From Amyloporia xantha (taxonomy: Eukaryota; Basidiomycota; Agaricomycetes; Polyporales; Adustoporiaceae): a DNA stretch of 64,000 bases. The notes under the pieces were generated by a model, which was not told the origin of the DNA, searched no databases, and saw only the letters and a list, made by a program, of their open reading frames with translations. Both the position numbers and the translations under genes were made by a program. Shown here piece after piece: positions 22,597 through 33,483 of the stretch. Location: NCBI GenBank assembly GCA_036971615.1, contig JAYKKR010000004.1:620001-684000 (forward strand), written 5' to 3'. The stretch's first letter is position 1. The number at the start of each line of letters is the position of its first letter.

Positions 22597-23688
22597 TTAT
22601 GTCGCAGGTTTTGTGGTTTTTGCAAGCCATTCCTGGAGGCCTTTGCGGTGAGCTTCCAAGTACGGCTGATCCAGGAATTGTGGTAATCAGTCGGGCGAAT
22701 GAGACATGCCACTAGTACAGACTTACAGCTTTCTCCTCCTCAGATAGCTCCTTCCATTTTTTACTAGCTTCCACAGCCAAGGATCTCCCTCGCGCAATAC
22801 CCTTCACATCAGAAGGTACGTCCAACGTCGAGACAATGTCGTCTCTGAATCTAAATGCACGTTCAATACAGCACGTGCGCAGACAGGTGAATTGCATACA
22901 GAATGAATGCCGACCTCGGCCTCTTAAGTACGAGGTGCTTAAGCGCGGGGGGTTTGGCGAATTTGTTCTGCCCCTTGGCCTTACGCTTCGCGTCGATCGC
23001 TTTCAGAACCTGCGGGTCGACTCTCTGGAGGTACTCGGACATTGTCTTGTCGTAGTCTGCACGGGACTGTTCAGCTGCATCATGATATTTCTACTGGGAC
23101 ATCAGAGGTTATATGATATGAAGTTCGATTCCGCCAGCCGCACTGACCTTTTTGTCCGCGTCGCTAAGGGACTTCCAAACTTGCGAACCGGCTTTGGAAA
23201 GGCCCAATACTTCGGCCACGGTCGAAGCAGGACCGTGCTCCTTGTAGTATTCGATATAGAAGAAGTTCCACGCGTTTCGCGGCCGCTTCGGAAGCTTGTC
23301 TTCCTTGCTGATTTTCATTGCTGCAAGGCCCGTCGGTCCTCGCACTAGCGTTAACTATACAGAACACACCTTCGAGGGAAACAGGGGCCTTAGGCTTAGG
23401 CTTTGAGGGTTTCTTAGCTGGCTTTTTGGCGGCCTTCTTGGCGGCGGGTTTCTTGGCTGTCCCAGAGGTCTTTGTCTTTGTGGGATCTCGTGGGCGGCCC
23501 CTAGGTCTTGGTGTACTATCCGTCTCGGTGGCACTCGCCTCAGCCACAGACACGCTAGCTGTCGTGAGGAATGAACGCGTATGAACCGGCGAACGCGTGG
23601 CCAACGGTGAAAAGGCCACCGGCGCGAATCTCGACGCGTTCGTCGCGTACGCGCGCAGCGGTGCGCGTTGCCCAAGTAGACGAAGCAT
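22597..23688 (-). CDS. Two-HMG-box protein with mitochondrial presequence (Abf2/TFAM-like)
   Basis: Probable mitochondrial nucleoid packaging protein. Minus-strand exons 23688-23370, 23320-23148, 23090-22885, 22850-22727 and 22665-22597 sum to 297 codons (296 residues). The first residues, MLRLLGQRAPLRAYATNASRF, are a basic, acid-free presequence. An AT-hook-like RPRGRPRDP and a Lys/Ala/Pro-rich linker follow. Box 1 begins LPKRPRNAWNFFYIEYYKEHG and ends near YLQRVDP; box 2 begins LKRPRSAFILYAIHL and contains KWKELSEEEKAPYLEAHRKGLQEW. That arrangement is the TFAM/Abf2 one. An in-frame ATG 54 nt upstream (23742) is possible, but would put MVGQHNLLGPLVF before the presequence. Divergent from MED8. 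Confidence 0.88.
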
Positions 23689-24007
23689 ATGGCTGTAGGT
23701 TTTAAAGACGAGAGGACCGAGGAGGTTGTGCTGGCCGACCACGGTGAAGGTCTATGGGCGGCCGTCGACGTGACTTGATACCAAACTGGATGCCGCAGCT
23801 TGCGCTTGTTTGGCAACAGCCTCTACCTAATTTCCTCTTTTAGACATCATCTCGCCGCCACTCCATTCCATCACTACCCGACCTTGTGGTCTCTTTCTGG
23901 TCTCAATAACATAGCCCAAGTATGTTTCTTGCGTAACAGTTTTTCGTCGATTTATTTCTCATTTTAACTTCTCAGAAGACACTCCCTTTCCATCTCATAT
24001 ATGCGCG
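23689..24007. promoter_or_regulatory. Divergent promoter region HMG-box gene / MED8
   Basis: 319 bp shared by two divergent genes. No TATA box is obvious; a pyrimidine-rich stretch (23940-24000) precedes MED8. Confidence 0.5.
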
Positions 24008-24874
24008 ATGTCCGGCTCAGCAAACCCGCAGCTCGCTTTTGACTCGTCGTCGTTGCCGATTGCACAGTTGGAAAGCCTCAAATTCAAAGCTAACCAAATG
24101 ATTGAGTCCATACAGCTGCTACAACGGACGATAGAGTTTGGTGGGCAGAACGCGATGCCTGCCTGGCCAGACGTGCTCTCAAAGTATAACATCCTCCTCT
24201 CACAGTCGCACAATATCTCCACCTCCTTGCTTGGGGCCAACATGTCCGCATTTTCTGGCGCGTCCCAATCATCTAATAATCAATTTGAGAAGCTCGCGCT
24301 TCATCCCAGTGTTGCGATGACGGATTCTCAGCTTGACAACGAACTCATTCCGCTCCTGCGTAATCAGCAGACGACGGACGTGCTCAAATTGGAGAATGAC
24401 ATCGTACGCCACCTCTCTGAACACATGGCAAGCAAGGGCTCGCTTGGCGTACTCACGCAGACGGGGCGCCCAGGGGAGCAGCCTCAAGGCAAACGCACGG
24501 AGTACGATGATGTCCTGAGAGAGTGCGATCAAATTCGTATCGAGCATGACTCCAGGGTCGAGCGCGCGGTCCGTGCAGTTGCGATGCTGCGCGAGAAGTA
24601 CGATTGGAAGGCGCGCGTCGCTGTCGACCAGGAGGAACCAGAAGAACTAGAGTGGGACCGTAACTCACTTGCTCAGGCACCCGCGCACGAAGCTCACACA
24701 GAGCCTGGGACAAGCGAAGGCGGAGACAGCGGTGATTCTCCGGACGGAGCACAAAGCAACGATAGCGACGAAGAGGAGGAATTGGAAGAGGTCCTCGGAA
24801 ACGGAGGTGACCATACCCCAGAAGGTACGCCTGGTGGCGGCGGAGCAACTGTCACCGCCATGGTCGAGGGATAG
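24008..24874 (+). CDS. MED8: Mediator complex subunit 8
   Basis: Head-module subunit of Mediator, which links activators to RNA polymerase II in the nucleus. A single uninterrupted frame of 289 codons (288 residues). The N-terminal half carries the family pattern: LPIAQLESLKFKANQMIESI, then MPAWPDVLSKYNILLSQSHNISTSL, an amphipathic helix region. Residues 140-200 include RTEYDDVLRECDQIRIEHDSRVERAV, again helical. The last 80 residues are acidic and disordered, with a DSDEEEELEEV stretch. Lack of introns is unusual in this window but common for this gene's size class. The start ATG is the first in frame and gives a normal N-terminus. Confidence 0.9.
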   Translation: MSGSANPQLAFDSSSLPIAQLESLKFKANQMIESIQLLQRTIEFGGQNAMPAWPDVLSKYNILLSQSHNISTSLLGANMSAFSGASQSSNNQFEKLALHPSVAMTDSQLDNELIPLLRNQQTTDVLKLENDIVRHLSEHMASKGSLGVLTQTGRPGEQPQGKRTEYDDVLRECDQIRIEHDSRVERAVRAVAMLREKYDWKARVAVDQEEPEELEWDRNSLAQAPAHEAHTEPGTSEGGDSGDSPDGAQSNDSDEEEELEEVLGNGGDHTPEGTPGGGGATVTAMVEG

Positions 24875-27800
24875 ATGGTACGCCTGTCATGTGATCGCGC
24901 TTATGCATGCATTGTACTTACTTTTGTTATATCTCGCTTTCAGCCTGCTTCGACGAACTGGCAGGTCACTTAAGTCCAATCTGTTTCCAGACGTTTGCTA
25001 ATCGTTCCTGTGTGAACTTCCCAGCTATGACACCATACTTCCTATCAGATTACTCTGAGGCTCGAGGCCGATGCTGTGATTGGTTACCACAACGACGTTC
25101 TCTGGGTGCAGATTACTCTGGTACCTCTGGCATCAAGTTACCTCTCCCCTGTCGTCCTCTCACCCGACAAAGTCATGTCTCTGTGCTCAAGATATGTCGT
25201 ATCGATGGACCTGCGAATTGTAGCTGTTCGCCTCGGGCTTTAGTTGGTTGACTGGACTTTGCCAAGACATTACTCATGATACACGACGTCCCCCGGATAA
25301 CGGCTTTGCTGCAACAAAGCCCAATGAGGCATGGAGTCGGAGTACTGTTAACATTTGTGACTTACTCTTCCCTCGAGCCGTCCGAGTTGCCCATTACGCT
25401 ACCGGGGTATGGCAATCTAAAGGAGTTGACCGAGGGTGACTATTTCAACTGCTCGTGTGCTTCGTCTGAGAAATCTGTGAATGTCTTACTCACCATTTGC
25501 AATATGCGTGAGGAGGTGAGGCCTAACAGGAGCATCTTTGACGACGGGAGTTAGAATCCCTGGCGTCGAGTAAGATAAGGTGAGTTTGCATGTGCTTGAT
25601 GAGAGCTTTCTATCTAACGCGTGTGGACCAAGTGTTGCGTTGACACGATGTACCTATGGTGGTAACGCGTCCCCGCTTGGTCAATACCCGTCGATGCTGC
25701 CTTGGCTAGGAAGCCCACGCAATAGTCCCCCAATACTGACGGCCGTGGAACTGTAGCAATTAGCTCTGAGGCCGTCGAAGACTGCGACTCGATTTACTCC
25801 TGGCGCCTTCAGTGCTCCCCAGTACCTGTCGTTCCCGTCCCGGTCGGTTTCTCCGCAACCTTCAATGCGTGACTGCACGAGCTGCGTAGATCTTGTAACG
25901 GTCATTGACTATGTAGGGTTAGCGAGTGTATTCAGAATCCCACCTATCGCCGTCTGCGTCGTCCCAGACCGGCATGATACTGGAGAGCCAATCTCCGTAC
26001 CCATGCAATCATGCGAATTCGTGTTTGCTCCGATACTGATTTCCCTTTGGCCAGTCTCCAGCGTCTCACTTGTCGACCATTGGAAGTGCCCACGGGATGG
26101 TAGTGTGTTCCTTCCATTCTTGAGTCGAAGCAACACATATGTAGAAGATGGCAATGATGCGGACCATTGTCGGCTTTCGTAGGTGAGTAGTCTTGATCAC
26201 GCCTGTCTGTTGCGGTTCAGCAGGATGTATGGTGAAGGGTTGGGCAGGCGACGTTTAAGCCAGGTGATATCCCGCGACGTTTTCGTCTATTTTAACGCGT
26301 TCATATGCATGGAGGGACGCACATGTCTCCGATGATTTGAGACCCTTGCCAGGTCTCTCAGATCTCGAAGCGGCGTCTGCGCAGGATCATTAACGATATT
26401 CTTCAGCATCAGTATGCCACAATCGCGGGTGCATATGGCAGATATCAGATCGAAGGAGGGTGTGTCCATGTGCACGCGAATTGGGTCGGTATCTCCCATG
26501 ACTCGCGTATATTCAACGCATGTTCACTTCTGCGCTCCATGAATTTACCCCACAATGGCTTATCGACGCCGCCTTTAGCTCATTCCACCAGCTCGTCCGT
26601 CGTCCATAAGGGACGGCCCGCTAGGAATCTGCTTTAAGATCGTCTCGGTGCCGTAAGATCTCTGCGGAGTGCTGGAGCAACCAGGAACAAGGTCTGGATT
26701 GGTGAGCTAAATTAACCATTCCTGCGCCGCTAACTCAAGTCAGTCTTGTGCCATTTTAGATAATGCAAAGCTTATCTGTAGAGCTTCCAGACTCCGGCGG
26801 GACAGCTTCAGCAAATGGATCCGTACCTTGTGAATTTACCCAATGCCACCGTCTAAGTGCAATAAGCTCTAAAGACCTTTTGTACCTGTCTTTATGTCTC
26901 AAGACTGGGCCTAGCCCTGTAGTCTCGTTCCTGTTCATTGTACACAAATGTGTCCTTTGACGCGCACCCCAGTCCGATGCGAACTGTTCCACCCGCTGAG
27001 GCCTTTTTCCCGGACCAAGGATCTGGTGAGAAAGTGTCCTCGAAGGTTATCGGTACCGCCGGTTCGGTTGCGTGTTGTGGTTGATCTGCATGCTTCGAGC
27101 GAGAATTAGGTAATTTTTGTGCCACCTAATCAGCACTGGGACATGTGGGGCCAGCCTTCTTGTGAGCCTCTGAGATTCTCATGGAGTAGTGATTTATCCG
27201 GAGACATCTGTCACCTGTCCATCATCTCCTGTCGATGCGCCCTTGGTGAGTGCATTTTCAAATTCACGGAAGACTGTGGACTGAGTGCGTGCAGACCTTC
27301 ATGGGGCTAACCACCGTTTCAACCTAAATATAGCACACCGTCGCGTACTCCTGACTTCGACGTGATGCATGTCTATTTGATGTCGGTGTTTTAAGGTATG
27401 GGAGTCCGCGCAGGCCAAAATGGAATTACGCTAATCGATTCCTGCCCGCAGTGATTAGGTCTAGGCTACACTGTCCAAGTATACGTCGGAAAATTAGTCC
27501 TAGCGGGACGAGGCCGTCCACCTTCATTCACGAAGCACAGGAAGTGTTGTCTGGTTCAGAAGTGGCGGTATTCGCGACAAAATGATTGATGAGACTGTGG
27601 CGCTGGACGGGCTCGCGCTCCGAGTGGTGGTGAGAGAATGCCCGCTTTGGTATATCATTAACCTGATATGATGTTGTTGTTGGATTTTTGTCACAGGCTT
27701 GTCTTTTCATGTGACCATTCCTCGATTTCCTTTTGGCGCTCATGCGTACAATACTAGGACCTTGCAAGTGAAATGGGAAGACGAGAGAATGGAGTGGTCC

Positions 27801-28961
27801 ATTAATATGTGAGAGAATCAACTAGCCGATCAGGTTCCCGCTGATCCGTGATTTTCTGGTATTATCTTTGGACTACTTGGAACGAAGATAAAAATGACTG
27901 ATACTTCGCGGCAGCGATCACTTGAAACGGATCCGGATGACTTTGAGCTTGTGCGCAGCGCTCTGACTTTGACAACCAGGCAGTCGGCTTGGCAAGCATC
28001 ATACCAGTATACTTCCGCGTGCGACATCGCCTGGGACATTTTCCCATCTAGCGGCTGGTGGTGGACTGTACCACGACTGCCCTGCTGACTCTCCTGACTG
28101 ACAAAACATTGTCTGTCTACTCGGCTTCCTCGGGTACTCACACTCTGCGATATCTGCTAGCGTGTGTGCCCAATTGACCCCCTATGTGCACTTGTGTGTG
28201 AACTAAAAAAGGTTATGTTGCCATCGACCGTTGGTAACCAATTTCCCTAGTGATGTCTACGAAACGTGCAGGTTTTCAAAGCTGTCACTAGGACCGTGGG
28301 CGATCTGTACTGGTCTGGGAGCAGTTCATCGCCGAGACGCAAAAAGTTCATGAGCGCTGACCACGCTGTGTAACGCCGCGCACCGGTTATCTTCGTTGTG
28401 CGCGCTTGAGGAAGATCCTCGTAGGTTTCAAAGTTTATGTCCCGACAAGGTATGACTTTCCCAAATCGCATTGTGGTTAGCATTGATATATCCAAACATG
28501 ACATGTACATTGGGCGACTAATGTAAGCTGTGACGGCTCCCACCAGTGCCACCACCTTGTTACTACATAGGTGAGAATTCGACAGTCGAGTCAAGCATCG
28601 CGGCTTGATAATGCTTTCCTAGGATATCTTGATTCGGTAACGATTCTTATTTCACGAGGCACCGATGCGCTGCATTTTACACGCACGCACGAATCTTCAC
28701 ATGAGCATGCGGTGGGCACTCTCCTTCAAGCGGAGTGGATGATCTTCGGGCGGCGTACGGAGACGGAGGCGAGGTAAATTCCGCCGCAGTCCGAGCAATG
28801 TTCCGGGTTCAAGCGACGGCCGACTGGGCTACAGGTGGTGCGACGATGGCGGGTTCAACTCTGACATAGCCTGCGGCCCTGCGCTGGTGTTTGATAATCG
28901 TCGTATCCGGTGAGGCGGCTGCACGATTGTCAGATTAGATAAGACGCCAAGATTGACGGTT

Positions 28962-28970
28962 ATCTGATAA
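28962..28970 (+). promoter_or_regulatory. ATCTGATAA, SreA/Urbs1-type GATA site upstream of FRE2
   Basis: Exact ATCWGATAA match, about 800 bp upstream of the FRE2 ATG, with a second near-match (ATTAGATAA) at 28934-28942. GATA repressors of this type shut off ferric reductase and siderophore genes when iron is plentiful in other fungi. The distance is large but within fungal promoter range. Confidence 0.55.
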
Positions 28971-29646
28971 GATCACATGTGATCGAGGACGGTTAGATGT
29001 GATTCGCTCTCGAGCGCAGCCAAGCTCAACTCGCCAGACGGTTAGCAAAGTCGAGAACGCAAAATGCGATCTAGCAGGGCTCAACGGACCATGCGCAGAG
29101 GACCCCAGCAATTCTCGACTCCAACAGCTGCAGAAGCGGTGCGTGCCTGTCACTTTTTGCACACGGTCTGCAGTGGACCTATCCGAGGGGCTATGATGAT
29201 CCCGTTGCTAACTTAGAAGGACAGATGTCTCATGTCGTGGTTTTTCTCATGCAACTTGTCTCTTTCCCGTATAATTGACGTGTGTGATCCAGGCTGCAGC
29301 CTCTCGGTGGCGACGGTGAGATGAATTTTGTCCTGATATGGAGCGCCGCGCGTGGTTGACGCTTCTCAGGAATGTATATTTCTGCTAGATCCGGATACGA
29401 GATGGAAGCATAAGATTTGATCCCCCTTTCCGATTACTTTTTGGCCGTTCGCACCAGTGAACGCCCGAGGCCCGTCCGGTCCATGCCACCGTGTTATTGA
29501 TCGTAGCGTCATCGGAATCGGGTGGTAATGTCCTCCATTTTGTCTCACCTAGTTTGACTTGGCGCTCCTCGATACAGTGGATTTTTCGGGATCCCCCAGG
29601 CCCCCGGAAGCATGTCTCCATGGGAAATTCCACCTTGTCGACAACA

Positions 29647-29652
29647 TATAAA
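29647..29652 (+). promoter_or_regulatory. TATA box of FRE2
   Basis: TATAAA, 122 bp upstream of the ATG at 29774. Confidence 0.5.
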
Positions 29653-29773
29653 TGAGATCCTGATGTGGTGAACCCACAAGGGCCTTCCATCTCCCCTTGT
29701 CCTTGAAGGATTTCGAGCAGCGGACGCCTCTCTTCTTCGTTCTTTCCCGGTACTCCGCCTTCTTTGATCCGCT

Positions 29774-32161
29774 ATGGTCGCTTCAACCTCCACCCACTCT
29801 AAGGTCACCGACAAGACCCTGCGCGTCGAAAGAGCAAAGGAGTATCCTCATCAGGTCTGGTACTTCATTGCTTGCTTCATAGCGACAGTTGCCCTGTTCC
29901 AATTTCTCTCCTGGGCGATAAACAAGCTAAGCAAGAAGGCTGCCTCGAATGGCGACGTTGAAGGTGGCGCACAGTCGACTACCCGTCGTTTCTCCGTACG
30001 GCGCATTCCTAGGGCCATGATCAATGCCTACAGGGTGGCTGTCTTTCGCTGGACGCTCCAGATTGGTAGCTCGTATACTCTGAACCTTGCAGAGGTGTTC
30101 GTCACATGCGCGTACATCATTGCTCTCTTCGTCTGGGAATTTATTAACAGTGAGTTGATGTTTTTGGTCGAAGATGTGTCTGCTAATCCGGATTGTGCTA
30201 GCCACCGACCTCGAGGGCAAAAAGTTCGACCTAAGTTATTGGGGCAACAGGGCTGGAACCATCGCCTCCAGCCAATTTCCTCTCATTACAGTCCTTGGCA
30301 CCAAGAATAATGTACTTTCTTGTAAGTGATGATATTTCGTCGGCGTCGGGCTCGCCTGATCTCTCGCATAATCCAGACATTACCGGAGTCAGCTATGATA
30401 AGGTGAGCAACAGTCCCATCGAAAGATGTCCTCTCGAGTAACGATTCTCTCAGTTGAACTACGTTCACCGGATGAGTGCCCGGGTTGTCTTCGTACTTCT
30501 TTGGGTCCATGGTGGGAACAAAGTAAGTTCTTAAAACCGATTCACCTGTCAAATCTCATCTAATGTGCTCTGTGTGTTTCTTAGTTCGTCACGTACGTTG
30601 TACTTTACCAATAGCACCCGCCAAAGGTGAATTTGACTGATGGTTTACTTTGCAGCTCTACATGGTCAGATTATCCATTCTATTTTATTCCCATTGGCAT
30701 CGTCGCCATGGTGGCCTTCAGTCTTCTTATTATCATATCTATTCGTCCCATCCGGGCTCAAGCTTATGAGTTCTTCTTCATCACTCACTTCTTGATGGTC
30801 CTGTACGTGCTTCATTGTCTACTTTCGTCGCCTATCATTAACAATGCCCCTAGTATCCTCCTCCTTGGCGCCTACTTCCATGCAAATGAGCAGAAGATGG
30901 GAATGTACATCTGGCCCAGCTTCTTGATCTGGGGTCTCGATCGGTTCATCCGTGTCGTTCGAGTAGTGGTCTTCAACCATCGCTACTTCTGGTTCTCGTC
31001 CAATAAGGGCAGCCTTGATGCGACCGCCGAGCTACTTTCTCCCCACTTCGTCCGCCTCCGCCTCTCCCGTCCTTCGCATTTCCACTGGAGCCCCGGCCAG
31101 ACCGCGTACATCATCATGCCAGGCGTCTCGAAGCTCCCCACCGAAGCGCACCCTTTCACCATCGCCAGTGTCGAGACGCCTATGGGCGCGTCAGATCCTG
31201 AGACGGAGAAGCCCGTGAGCGAGAGGGAGCCGTACTGGAACGAGCTGGTCTTCCTCATCAACGTTCGAGAGGGGTTCACCAAGCGCCTCGCCGACGCCGC
31301 TCGCAAGGGCGAGAAGGTCAAGGTGCTCGTCGACGGTCCGTATGGCTTCACTCCAAATTTGACCGGCGACGACACGGTGGTCCTTGTTGCTGGTGAGTTG
31401 TTTCCTTACGCCCTGCACGGATCCCCCAGTTGCTCATGCCGTTGCTTCAGGTGGTTCAGGCGTAACGTTTACTCTCTCGACGTTCTTGGGCGTTGTCAAG
31501 TGAGTACTCGCCCAAGCTTAATGCTGCTATGCGCTAACACATCCATCTCTTTTGCAGTGATGTGCGCGCTGGAAAGAGTGCTTGCCGCAAACTGGTTTGG
31601 ATCTGGGCGATAAGAGATGCAAGTGAGTATCGGGTGACTATCTACCTATGCACACAATATCTAACTGTCCGTTCAAGGTCACATCGATTGGGTGTCCAAG
31701 GCTCTGACACAAGCGCTCGAGCTCGCTCCGCCTTATCTTACTATCAATATTCTTATTTATCTTACTTCCGGGGAGCCGCTTCCCGTTAGTAATCAGGCGG
31801 CGTACGACGACGACTCGTTGCACAATGGGGACGGCGAAAGCAATACTGGGGAGAAGAGCAGCACAGTCGTCTCCCTACTCGACTTTTCTGCGGTCCAGGT
31901 TCTTCCAGGACGGCCTGATCTGCACGCAGTTCTCCGGGAAGAGGCCGCGATCTCCACAGGGCGCATGTCTGTCTCAGGTGAGCATTCAGTCCTATGTGTT
32001 TTGTGTATTTACTGACTTCGTACGCCCTTCCAGTATGTGGCTCTCAGGCCGTTGCCCGTGCATGTCGCTCCGCACTTAATTTCCCCGTCTCCGGTCCTTC
32101 TCAAACACTGAAGGGCGGCCCGAACGTGATCCTTCATGTTGAAGCGTTCGGCTACGCATAG
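29774..32161 (+). CDS. Ferric/cupric-chelate reductase (FRE2)
   Basis: Complete plasma-membrane metalloreductase of 608 residues. Exons: 29774-30149, 30202-30321, 30377-30402, 30454-30522, 30585-30592, 30656-30802, 30854-31392, 31451-31499, 31558-31622, 31678-31977 and 32034-32161, summing to 609 codons. Two HX13H heme pairs: H179 and H193 in YVHRMSARVVFVLLWVHG, and THF..YFH created by the 30802/30854 splice. Then GLDRFIRVVRV, the FAD motif HPFTIAS, NADPH motif GGSGVTFTLSTF and VCGSQAVARA. The loop at about 360-385 (ETEKPVSEREPYW) is polar and variable in the family. Exon 5 has just 8 nt (coding FVT across its edges) and exon 3 has 26. The gene has a TATA box and an ATCTGATAA site upstream, consistent with iron control. 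Confidence 0.94.
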
Positions 32162-33483
32162 AGCCCCTCGGCTGGAAGATCGGTCTTCGTTCGCATCAGT
32201 ACTCTAGAAGACCACACGGCATTGCTGTGTGGGCGTATTCATTCATTATTATCTATTAGAGAGCAGAAAATGTCTGCTTGTATTCTGCTCACCGAGACAT
32301 GTAGCGACGTAGTACTACACCCACCCACACACCACATTGCAATCGGGTATCTGCATAAATTCATTCATTTTTCTCCTGATATGGGCTGAACATCCGACTC
32401 GGGAGGCTGTCTTGATGCGTCGATCGTGTTGAAGCAGAAGGAACGACAACTTGCAGGTGTTTCAACTCGGGATTAGAAGAGTGAAAATGCTGCGAATCGA
32501 CGACCTGGGTCCTTAATGGCATTTGCCGGTCGACCTCACTGTAGCACGTCGTCTTTATCTTTCATTTAGATGCGCACATTGACAGACTTTGAAGCAGATC
32601 CACGACAAACGTACTCGAATGTAGCGCTAACATCGCACTAGGCGCTCACTTAAGGTCAGTCTACGGGACATCCGACACAGGGGGCGGAACGTGAGAGGTT
32701 CGGTGGCGGCTTTGCCATTTATGGAAATGCCTTACAAGGTCCCACTCGGCACTTTGGCTCACCCGATGCGATTGACTAATCTAATTATACTTGTTTCAAG
32801 ATTACTACGACAGAACAGATTCATCTACGCGGGCGAGAACTCATGGACATGCTAGAAAATATAATGCCTTGTATCCAGTGAGCACTTCATCCGATGCCAA
32901 CTTGCAAGGTGTGAGTTACTGAACGCTCACCGGCTCAGAAGGACCTTCAAATTCATTTTCATTCAGGCACACTGGCACGGAAAGGGTATCGAGCCCTTGC
33001 CCGAATCGCTCGGGGTCAGCAGATTGACTCACCGTCGGCAACCGGTATGTGCAGTTACCGACCCCGCTGCAGAGACTGTTCACCGCACTGACGGGACTCA
33101 TACCCGCTATTTTACACATCTTTGCTTAGTTCCTTGTCCGTTTACTGCTTCTCTATCAATCTCGTCAAACGACGGAGCAGGCCCTTTTATTGCTCTGCTC
33201 TTAAAAAATCAAAAACCTGCAGTCGTTTCGAACGACTGCCAACTCAAGACGTCGTGGTTGCGGCTGAAAAACTCACCGGAGGCAGGATGACAGAGCTCTT
33301 TTAAGATCCGGATCCTGCGTAATCGGCCCCATATGATCAGGGAATTTTGATGCGGAGGGTGCTTCTCGGTCTCGATTGTACTCAACGATCTGAGTCCCCG
33401 AGGTATGCTATTTAAACCGCTCCGCACGGAGACATGGGTTCCCCGCCCATTCCTGCCCGTTTTGCTCGGTTCTTGCTCAGATC
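32162..33483. other. Intergenic, FRE2 to MFS transporter
   Basis: No gene recognised in these 1.3 kb. TATTTAAA at 33409-33416 lies 68 bp before the transporter ATG and is its likely core promoter. Confidence 0.5.
33409..33416 (+). promoter_or_regulatory. TATA-like box of MFS transporter
   Basis: TATTTAAA, 68 bp upstream of the ATG at 33484. Confidence 0.5.

Larger units (their letters stand above)
24875..29773. other. 4.9-kb gene-poor region
   Basis: I could not assemble any recognisable gene on either strand. Several minus-strand frames look protein-like but belong to no family I know: 25681-25905, 25909-26154 (separated by one stop), 26287-26499 and 27528-27821. They could be remnants of one decayed minus-strand gene or a lineage-specific gene with many introns. 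No terminal repeats or transposase motifs were seen. The right end is the promoter side of FRE2 with the GATA site and TATA box listed separately. Confidence 0.4.
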
